From Carposina sasakii (Eukaryota; Arthropoda; Insecta; Lepidoptera; Carposinidae): 64,000 nt of DNA. The position numbers and the translations under genes are program-made. Positions within the stretch are counted from its first letter, which is position 1, and the number at the start of each line of letters is the position of its first letter. Positions 56,928-64,000 of this stretch are shown piece by piece. The stretch spans positions 11,780,001 to 11,844,000 of the forward strand of contig CP053155.1 in NCBI GenBank assembly GCA_014607495.2, written 5' to 3'. The notes under the pieces are model-generated. The model searched no databases, was not told the origin of the DNA, and saw only the letters and a program-made list of their open reading frames with translations.

Positions 56928-57330
56928 CCATCATCAGACCCTCGTTTCCTTCATATTATGTGTAGCTGACCAAAATTCTCTACAAAAATCTGAAAACCGA
57001 CTACTCCTAACCGACTATCCCTAGATTCCTTAGAGATTCCATCATCAGATGTTATGTTTTATATGTAGGTGATCAAAACGCTCAGTAAAAGTATAAAAAC
57101 AGACTAAATTTGCCTACAATATTTGAGGATTGCCCACGTTTTCGAAGATCCCATCATCAGATCCTGATGTGGTGAATATTGGACCAACTTGGAAGCATGC
57201 CGACGAATTGATAACCTTTTTTTTGAAGTCGGTTAAAAATTGACTTCTGAGGTATCGCGAATTTAAAAAAACATACCTACAGACGAATTTATGGCCTCTC
57301 TTTTTTAAAGTCGGTTAAAAATGCATTCGA
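56928..57330. repeat. Tandem repeat of about 112 bp with CCATCATCAG
   Basis: CCATCATCAGA occurs at about 56928, 57039 and 57151, each followed by similar text (TGTAGCTGACCAAAA or TGTAGGTGATCAAAA, then CGACTA- or CAGACTA-like). The motif GAAGTCGGTTAAAAAT follows twice, near 57225 and 57314. It is part of a common lepidopteran repeat that I recognise but cannot name. Confidence 0.6.
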
Positions 57331-57987
57331 CTATTTTTTACGCGTCATCTTGTGCTCGTTATACTACCTATCTGTAATAGAATAATTTTAATTGTCTGCG
57401 GTAACAATACATGCTTCATTTGTCTTTCCCTTCCGCACTGTGGCCGTAAATTCCGGTTCGTGGTCATACTTCACCTATATCGGGTATGCTAATCCTTATC
57501 GGAAAGGGGTTGGTGCCAACTACCTGTCACTCTCTAGTCGGTTGGATGTGACAAGGACAACACCTGTTAGTCGTCTCTCAGTTCCTGTGTTTACAGGCGA
57601 GTTATTTAGGTCAATTGGTGATAAAATATAACCATCAACTTTTAGTGTTGTTATTGTTATTTGCCAGCTGATTCAAAGAGGGCGAGTTAAATTAGTTTAA
57701 TTTTAAGCTTTTCGTTAATTATATCTGATTTAATTACTCAAACACTATACTGCTGTTTCTTGTCAATATGACCAACACATGACGATCAATTTAACTTTGG
57801 TGACTGGAGGACTTGCGAGCAGTTTTTATTTGCAAATTTTATTTTATTACTTCAATGTTAGTATGTAGGTCGTATATAAATAAATTAAAAACATACAGAA
57901 CTATAGTGACGGTCGGTTTAACTAAGGTTGTAGAATAAATAAAATATTTGTATGCCACATTTTTGGCGAAACATGTCTCTGATCTCC
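57331..57987. other. No feature seen
   Basis: A plus frame of 79 aa (57392-57631) has no motif. Confidence 0.35.
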
Positions 57988-58078
57988 ATAAACATGTGAT
58001 TTCTGTGAATAGATTCATAATGGTGGGCAATTTTTATAGCATTTAGCTTAACATACCCCTTTTGTTACAGCCTGTATA
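57988..58078. mobile_element. Right-half remnant of the TACAGGGTGT MITE
   Basis: ATAAACATGTGATTTCTGTG, GGTGGGCAATTTTTATAGCA, TTTAGCTTAACATACCCCTT and TTGTTACAGCCTGTATA align with the right half of 53084-53351. The left half is absent. Confidence 0.6.
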
Positions 58079-58442
58079 TCGGATGACATGACAAACATCA
58101 ATTAAACACGTACACTGAACACGAAGATCTAACAGGAATTGACCGAAACTAACTAAAATCCCACAATCAGCCCGGCAAAACAGTCTTTGACGCCGCTCTG
58201 TCGTGTGTTGGCTAAGTCAATGAAAGGCTAGAGTGTGCTTTGATTAATCCATCAAAAGATCCCAATAATGCTATTAATTCTAGACGTATTTCACTGTTGG
58301 ATCTAACATACTCCTTTAGCTACTCAGAATATCGTTGTCATAGTTATTGGTTGTATGTTCATAATTAGCAGTAATACAGTTACAAAAATAAATATGTTAA
58401 AATAAGACACAAAAAAATTTATAGAGTTCCGATTGTTCCTTT
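58079..58442. other. No feature seen
   Basis: No recognised motif. 58150-58250 is GC-richer. Confidence 0.35.
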
Positions 58443-58510
58443 ACATACATAGATACATATAATCACGCCTTTATCCTTTACGGGGTAGCCAGAGCACCAA
58501 GGGCCGATTG
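58443..58510 (-). repeat. 'CACGCCTTTATCC'-type interspersed repeat
   Basis: CATAGATACATATAATCACG then CCTTTATCCTTTACGGGGTA and CACCAAGGGCCGATTG. Nearly identical to 37802-37872. Confidence 0.65.
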
Positions 58511-60325
58511 TTCCTTTGTGTAATGCAAAACAATAAAATTATTCCCCTTTATTTTATATTCTCATTCAAAAACAATTAATGTAAACACAGAAAGTTAAAC
58601 ACAACTTAATTATAAACAAGACTAATAAACACGGTCTAAAATAAAAATAAATGAGGGAAAAAAGGGAGCTCAGGTGAACCTGAAACGTAAAAAAACTGAG
58701 TAATCAAAGCTTGTTACTATAAAAAATATAAGCAAAAACATACATACATTATAAAACATTATAAAAGAAAAAAGGCCAAATTATAATGCCACAAGTATTT
58801 TCTAGTCTTAACTTAAATCTGAAAAAAGCGTTCTCAAAAAAAAACCCAGCGGCACTCAATAACGCAACAACTGCAACATGAGTTCTTGCGTCACATTTAA
58901 TTGCTCCATGGTGGCGGTACAAGAACGAACGCTTCTGTGATTCTTTCCACTTATTTCATACAATTAGTTGGCGAGTTAACGAGGCCCGCTCGGAAGCGAT
59001 AGCTGATCTCCTTTCTATCGTTATCGTCAATTAGAGAACTTCGATCCTCCGATAAATGATGGATACTCGTAGATGAATGCGGTTCGAAATGTGCTCTAGT
59101 TTGAATTTATTGCAGTTTGATGTCTATTTGCTTCTATGATGTATAGGCGACAGGAGAAAATTATTGAAGGGCATTCTCGACTTTTCTCAACTAACCTTTA
59201 ATAATTAGATTCCCGGACCAATCAACACAGGAAAACGAATAATTCTTTGTACTTTTATCTCTAGACACGCTAAATTGAAAATAATGGCTACCAAAGAAAT
59301 ATAAATTTAGCAGAGCACACGACCCTTTTAACGCACGCCAGACGAGAAAAATACAAAAATATATTTCCTTAGAATTTACACTAAATCGAACTAGAAGCGA
59401 GCGAGCAAATTGAAAACAGTCGACTTTGGCTCGTTATGGAGCCGACTACACCATTTATCTTCATTCGGCCTTTCAATAGAATTGCCAGAGACGTTTTCCG
59501 CAACTCAAACGGTGGAACTACTTATTATTTCGAACAGTTCGAGCTTAACGATTTGGCCCCAGTCGGAGCGCACCTGTCTTGTGCCGGGGCACGCCCGCTC
59601 GGCATCCCGCTCCGATATACAGAGACACACGTGAATAAACAATCCGTCTGGTTACCCTTGAGCAAATACTCTATGAGTGCTTTTGTTTTTGTTTGCCGCG
59701 GTAATCAAACTTTGGAATAGACCCGCCGGAGTTTCCTCCCTCTATTTTTACGGATCGCGTCGAGGCCCGGAGTTGCAAGTTGCTCGTTTGGCTCCGTCAT
59801 TAATTAACAGCGTCAAAGGAAGCTAATTTGGATACATCAATTTGACGCATTGTATTTGGATGGTGTACAAATAGCTCGTTATTGATCTTGTGTTCGGTTG
59901 TTATCAATTAATCGCTTTAGGGAGTCATCGTCTGAGCGGCGAGTAAACAAACTTGTTGTGTAGACATTGCTTATGTGACGATTGTTGATGTTGATTTAAA
60001 TCTATTGGGTTTATAACACATTGTGGTAAGATCGTTAGTAATATCTTGTCAGATTATTACGAAATATTTCCAGTTAAATTATTATCCAAGCGTTCTGTTA
60101 GAACTAATTAACTAATGAAAACTATCTAGCATCAATCTGATGTCGGAATGTGCAGGAAATGCAGCCATTACGATAATGCAGGGACAATAGGAATACTCGA
60201 ACCAGTGTCAGGATAGGCTGTAGGCACACCTCAACCATCCGGCTCTATGTTATAACTAGTACAAACAACATCTGTATATTTCATACCATTCATTCTAGTC
60301 GTCATATCCACCGAGATATATAGAC
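58511..60325. other. Repeat-free stretch with a GC-rich island
   Basis: 58840-59070 and especially 59400-59810 are clearly richer in GC than their surroundings. They show no repeat similarity within the window. Plus frames of 74 aa (59410-59634) and 94 aa (59436-59720) overlap in different phases and lack recognisable motifs. A conserved regulatory element, an unrecognised exon or a non-coding transcript are all possible. Confidence 0.35.
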
Positions 60326-60545
60326 TGTCTCGTGCTGATGCGACGCTTCACTAGAATACATCAGCTGCGACTCCTTCCGGTCTTGTCGTAAGAGTCGACT
60401 GAGGAACTCGGGCATACTCTCAAACGATGCTAGCGATTTGTCACATCTGTCCCCGCTATGCTAAACGTGGCTGTAGGTTCTCCTTTATGATTCTGGAATT
60501 CTGGCTATACCATTTCGGGAACAAAGCGGTGTCTATATGTATAGG
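60326..60545 (+). repeat. X repeat, longest copy
   Basis: TGTCTCGTGCTGATGCGACG, AATACATCAGCTGCGACTCC, GTCGTAAGAGTCGACTGAGG, ATCTGTCCCCGCTATGCTAA, CGTGGCTGTAGGTTCTCCTT and CCATTTCGGGAACAAAGCGG. It is the most complete X-repeat copy here and defines the family order used for the other fragments. Confidence 0.7.
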
Positions 60546-60667
60546 TATAATTACTGTCAAGAGAAGGATCTTATGAAAGAACTTAACAATTTTACATTAC
60601 TGTCAGTTGACTTACATAAAGTTAAGACAAGACATCGTCTATCGGATCAGCTAAATAGTATAGGTAT

Positions 60668-60815
60668 ATTATACAAAATATTAATAAGAAAATGAAAAAA
60701 ATTTGCACCCGAGTGAGATTTGAACTCACGACCTCTGGCATTCCGTGCATCGCTCTCAACAAACGGAGCTATCGGGTCACTTAACTCGGATGACGAATTT
60801 TACCATCTATTTTTT
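60668..60815 (-). mobile_element. tRNA-derived SINE, minus
   Basis: On minus: AATTCGTCATCCGAGTTAAG, TGACCCGATAGCTCCGTTTG, CCAGAGGTCGTGAGTTCAAA, TCTCACTCGGGTGC, then a T-rich tail. The B box is degraded (GAGTTCAAATC). The X repeat lies 120 bp to its left, in the opposite relative arrangement to 2046-2405. Confidence 0.7.
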
Positions 60816-61095
60816 TTATTATTATAGTAAAAATAATATAATATATATAATATATAAAATGTCCGTGACTAATTGCTGCGACCATAATATGTAGAATTTA
60901 CATAGAGCCATGTTCTGCAGTGCTGGTTGAATGATTCCACGTGCATTGCGTGGCAAGTATGTTACTGAATGCATCCGACGGTAGTGAAGAGTTCAGTGTA
61001 ATGTAAACTGATTGACACGCCGTACTGACGTGACTCGGCTAGCTTAGCTTAGCTTTCACTGGACTAGTGACTACTGCTAGTATTTTCCATAGAAC
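60816..61095. other. AT microsatellite, then unique sequence
   Basis: 60816-60860 is TA-rich microsatellite-like sequence. Nothing is recognised in the remainder. Confidence 0.4.
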
Positions 61096-61332
61096 ACATA
61101 AAACACTGATCGCCATTGGAGTCGGAAAGTTCTAGAGTGGATACCACGTATCGGCAAACGCAGCGTGGGAAGGTCACACGCGTGGTGGACGAACGACCTG
61201 GTCAAGGTCGCGGGCGTCGGTTCGATGCAGGCTGCTTCCGACCGGTCGGAGTGGAGGTTGTTGGGGCAGGCCTATGTCAAACAGTGGACTTCTCAGGGCT
61301 GTTAATGATGGACGATGATGACATAAAACACT
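61096..61332 (+). mobile_element. RTE-type LINE 3' end with perfect 12-bp TSD
   Basis: ACATAAAACACT occurs at 61096-61107 and 61321-61332 and flanks a 213-bp insert. From 61111 to the stop at 61303-61305 a single frame reads RHWSRKVLEWIPRIGKRSVG, then WWTNDLVKVAGVGSMQAASD and WRLLGQAYVKQWTSQGC. This is the C-terminal end of an RTE-clade protein (GKRSVGR, then W-DDLVKVAG, DRxxWR, AYVQQWT). The tail is GATGATG. It is a 5'-truncated insertion with no stop or frameshift in the retained part, so it is relatively young. Inferred class: RTE, not BovB or other clade specifically. Confidence 0.88.
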
Positions 61333-61776
61333 ACTTTAGTCAGCCATGATATACTACATACATGTGGGATATTTTCAGATAAAAAAATAAACTTTTATGG
61401 TAATAACTTCTTCTTTTTTATTTTTCTTCTTAAAAAATAACGTCTTACAACTTTTGGCTCCTTCGTTCTATCCCTCTCTCTCTCACTCCTCATTCATCTC
61501 TTTCACTCTATGGTAGCGTTCATCGTTTCTTATACAATTTTATTTCTAAAGATGCATTCAAATTATTTGTTAGTATTTTTTCTCCACAACTCGGCCATTC
61601 TGGTCTATGGTCTGACCTCAGACCAATTAAGTATAACTTACAATTAAATTAATTCTGTTACATAACTAATTATAACTTTAAAACAAAATATCTATAACAA
61701 AAAATAATATTACCCCAGTGTTTGCAACTCCTTACTGTTATTTAAGAAAACCTTAATTATTAAAAAAAAAATTTAA
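61333..61776 (-). mobile_element. 3' non-coding part and probable 3' LTR of a gypsy-type element
   Basis: The region lies downstream of the integrase stop on minus. A purine-rich stretch (AACAGTAAGGAG, about 61728-61739 on minus) could be the polypurine tract, and the sequence beyond it to about 61380 would be the 3' LTR. It includes a CT-rich and a poly-T part. The matching 5' LTR lies outside the window, so the exact LTR ends (TG...CA) cannot be fixed. Confidence 0.45.
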
Positions 61777-63108
61777 TCATGGCCATCTCTTCATGTAGTC
61801 CACACCTGTAGTAGTCTTTTTCGGTCCCTCCTTGCTGTTATCTACCTTCTGCACTTCATATCTGTCTCTTCCAAGCTCTTTCACTATAATATAAGGTCCA
61901 AAAAATTTAGGCTTTAATTTTAAGTTACTTCCAAACTGTGTTCTCTTAATAGCTACTAGATCTCCTTTCTTATAGATCTGACCTTCCTTTCTTCCTCTAT
62001 TAAAAGTTTTCCTATTCTCTTCCTGTACTCTCAAAATTTGTAGTTTAGCTTCTCTTCTTAATCCATCTCTCTTCTCTGTAAATTCTTTCCTATTCTCCTC
62101 TTCTAATAATTCTACAATTTTTAAATCTTCTTTTAACTTAAGCTTGGTTCCTATTAACAATTCAAAAGGTGAAGTATTAATTGATCTCTGATAAGTGCCA
62201 TTAATAACTCGTTGTACTTTACTAACATGCTTGTACCACTGTGATGGTTCCTCTACACATAGCTTTGTTAAAACAGAAATTATGATCTGGTTCATCCTCT
62301 CTGCTTGTCCATTTCCACGTGGAATTCCTGTCGTTATACTAAGGTGTACAATATCTTCCTCTTGACAATATTCTTCAAACTCTTTTCCTGTGAATGCTGT
62401 TCCTCTATCGGTTACAATACGCTTTGGGTTACCATAGTCTTTTTGATGCAACTTTAACTTTTCAACAGTCTCTTTAGAGGTCAAAGTTTTTACAGGATAA
62501 ATCCAAACAAATTTTGTGTAAGCATCTACAACAGTTAAAATATAGTTATACATCTTTCGAGTTGATTCTAAAGGTCCTACATGATCACAATGTAATGTCC
62601 TTAATGGGAGTTCTCCTTTATCTATTGTGTTCAAAAATCCTTCTTGTTTTCCTGCTTTTCTAGTTGACAATATGCATGGTACACAAGTAGATATAACTTT
62701 TTCAATCTTATTATCCAAACTGTTTATGTAATAATCATTTTCTAAAATATCTTTGATCTTCTTTTTTCCAAAATGTCCTAATCCATGTGCTCTTCTAATA
62801 ATCTCAATATCCATCACTTCTGGTATAACTAATTTTTTCTCTATTCCTTTATACAATATGTCATTATCTAAACAATAGTCTTCATATGTTGTTTTCTTCA
62901 ACAATTCTTTAATCACTTTTACACCTTCATCATCTTCTTGTGACTTCTTAATTCTTGCATGGAGTTCAGTATTAATAATGAATACATTTCTACTAAGTGA
63001 GTCGACATGCTGCATCTTATCACTTGTTCTATGAACTACTGTATAATCAAAATCTTGTAAGTACATAATCCAACGGGCTACTTTTGCAGATACTTCTTTC
63101 TTTGTCAA
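61777..63108 (-). CDS. Ty3/gypsy-type pol: RNase H end, integrase and C-terminal tail
   Basis: A 443-codon frame that encodes the end of RNase H (DFDYTVVHRTSDKMQHVDSL, residues 20-38). It is followed by the integrase zinc-binding HHCC (H108, H112, C142, C145) and the catalytic core with D175 (HCDHVGPL), D234 (VTDRGTAF) and E270 (NGQAERMN), a D-D-35-E arrangement. The basic C-terminal domain contains GPYIIVKELGRDRYEV and ends YMKRWP. The first codon is TTG. The frame really continues upstream to about 63175 (including VTDCEAFQKT) and joins the RT frame across a frameshift. All integrase catalytic residues are intact. The lineage looks closest to Mdg3/micropia-like or related gypsy elements (inference). 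Confidence 0.9.
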   Translation of the reverse strand: MTKKEVSAKVARWIMYLQDFDYTVVHRTSDKMQHVDSLSRNVFIINTELHARIKKSQEDDEGVKVIKELLKKTTYEDYCLDNDILYKGIEKKLVIPEVMDIEIIRRAHGLGHFGKKKIKDILENDYYINSLDNKIEKVISTCVPCILSTRKAGKQEGFLNTIDKGELPLRTLHCDHVGPLESTRKMYNYILTVVDAYTKFVWIYPVKTLTSKETVEKLKLHQKDYGNPKRIVTDRGTAFTGKEFEEYCQEEDIVHLSITTGIPRGNGQAERMNQIIISVLTKLCVEEPSQWYKHVSKVQRVINGTYQRSINTSPFELLIGTKLKLKEDLKIVELLEEENRKEFTEKRDGLRREAKLQILRVQEENRKTFNRGRKEGQIYKKGDLVAIKRTQFGSNLKLKPKFFGPYIIVKELGRDRYEVQKVDNSKEGPKKTTTGVDYMKRWP

Positions 63109-63155
63109 TGTCTTCTGGAAAGCTTCACAATCTGTTACTATTACAAAAGGTCTTC

Positions 63156-64000
63156 CTAATAGGTATTTTCTAAACTTTTTTTTACTCCTTCTATGACTGC
63201 TAATGCTTCTAATTCATAACTACTACAATTTTGCTGCACTTCACTAGTTTTTCTACTCATATAATGGATAGGATGCATTCTTCCATCTATAGGGTCTTTT
63301 TGCATTAAAATTGCTGCCAATCCAAATTTGCATGCGTCGGTATGCAGTTCTGTCTCCAATTGTATGTCAAATATTTTTAAAACAGGATCACTACATAATA
63401 TATCTTTCAATTTTTCAAAAGCTGCTCTTTGTTCTTCTCCAAAATAAAAGTTATCATTCTTTACTATGTCACTTAACGGCTTAGCTATGATAGCATAGTC
63501 TCTTATAAACTTTCTGAAGTATGAAGTTAATCCAATAAAACTGTGAACACTTTTTACATTAGTTGGTGTTGGAAAATTTCTCACGGCTTCTGTTTTCTTA
63601 AAAGAGGGTTTCACTGATCCATTTGACACTGCATATCCTAAATATTCCACCGACCGTTGTAACAACTGAGCTTTTTTCCAATTAATCTCAAGACCGTTCT
63701 CTGCTGCAACATTCAGTACTTGTTTTAGTCTTTCAAATGCTTGCTGTTCATCTTCAGCTAAAATAATCACATCGTCAATAAACACTAACACAATTTCTCT
63801 CAATATCAAATCTCTAAATATTATGTTAATATATCTTGTAAAATATTTTGGGCAAATGGAGAGTCCAAATGGTGCATATAAAAATTCATACTGTCCTTCA
63901 GGGTTATTAGTAACAAATGCAGTATATTTTATTGAATCTTCGTGAATAGGCAAATGAAAAAATCCATTCTTGAGATCTAATGTGCTGAACACACGTGCTT
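63156..64000 (-). CDS. Ty3/gypsy-type pol: reverse transcriptase and RNase H start, partial
   Basis: The frame is open to the window edge. Numbering residues from the GTG codon at 63992: motif A STLDLKNGF (D6), YAPFGLSICP (39-48), FIDDV (71-75, the YxDD-equivalent), then EYLGY (116-120) and SFIGLTSYFRKF, typical of gypsy RT. RNase H begins ELHTDACKFG (D219) and YELEALAVIEGV (E260). The frame then reads into nonsense and a stop right after a run of eight T (plus strand, 63176-63183). The N-terminal half of pol, protease and gag lie beyond 64000. Confidence 0.9.
   Translation of the reverse strand, partial: ARVFSTLDLKNGFFHLPIHEDSIKYTAFVTNNPEGQYEFLYAPFGLSICPKYFTRYINIIFRDLILREIVLVFIDDVIILAEDEQQAFERLKQVLNVAAENGLEINWKKAQLLQRSVEYLGYAVSNGSVKPSFKKTEAVRNFPTPTNVKSVHSFIGLTSYFRKFIRDYAIIAKPLSDIVKNDNFYFGEEQRAAFEKLKDILCSDPVLKIFDIQLETELHTDACKFGLAAILMQKDPIDGRMHPIHYMSRKTSEVQQNCSSYELEALAVIEGVKKSLENTY

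Larger units (their letters stand above)
61380..64000 (-). mobile_element. LTR retrotransposon, Ty3/gypsy superfamily, 3' half
   Basis: The order RT, RNase H, integrase on one strand is diagnostic of Ty3/gypsy (metavirid) elements and differs from copia. No env-like frame follows the integrase, so this is not obviously an errantivirus-type element. The element continues past the right edge. A single frame break in RNase H is the only visible lesion; whether it is inactivating or a homopolymer error cannot be told from one sequence. Confidence 0.85.

Noticed and set aside
59410..59720. Overlapping 74- and 94-aa plus frames as a gene
   Set aside because: Two frames over the same GC-rich island, neither with a motif, signal peptide or splice signals. 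Kept only as a candidate conserved island.
61116..61349. 77-aa plus frame starting MESESSR
   Set aside because: It is a different phase from the RTE C-terminal frame, which has clear family motifs; this one is a shadow.

Overview
This window looks like an AT-rich, gene-poor stretch of a lepidopteran (moth or butterfly) genome. I infer this from several repeat classes I associate with Lepidoptera. These are tRNA-derived SINEs, RTE-type LINE 3' ends with GATGATGAT tails, and short elements that start near TACTAATATTATAAA and end in a GC-rich motif plus CTAGT. Foldback MITEs and the 'GTCGCGGGCGTCC' repeat family are also present. No operons, rRNA, CRISPR arrays or functional tRNA genes were seen. 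The family identifications rest on memory and pattern recognition, not on a database search.

Only one piece of host protein-coding sequence is convincing: a minus-strand first coding exon at 5047-5134. It encodes a signal peptide and ends at a GTGAGT splice donor (phase 1 intron). The gene would continue to the left, beyond position 1, so positions 1-5040 would be its first intron. The sequence to the right of 5134 would be 5' UTR, promoter and a long upstream intergenic region or 5' intron. A palindromic bZIP-like site lies about 0.6 kb upstream of the start codon.

The rest is dominated by mobile elements. A 5'-truncated LINE of the jockey/CR1-like group occupies about 34081-37000 (minus), with reverse transcriptase broken by two frameshifts. 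The 3' half of a Ty3/gypsy-type LTR element enters from the right edge (about 61380-64000, minus). Its integrase is intact and its RNase H frame breaks at a homopolymer. Two short RTE 3' ends (11102-11317 and 61108-61320) and one other retroposon (13482-13853) have recognisable target-site duplications. At least a dozen Helitron-like non-autonomous elements, several foldback MITEs and many copies of a SINE plus an associated 'X' repeat are scattered throughout.

The most unusual structures are five. (1) A 30-bp minisatellite (40737-41226) keeps one reading frame open through about 16 imperfect units. (2) An 80-bp near-perfect hairpin at 52129-52208 is flanked by a 6-bp duplication. (3) A cruciform-like element at 32169-32303 has two small hairpins nested inside a larger one. 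(4) A 1.45-kb Helitron-like element (45145-46593) carries an internal tandem array of about 118-bp units. (5) A 263-bp foldback at 28327-28589 is built from two inverted copies of the X repeat.
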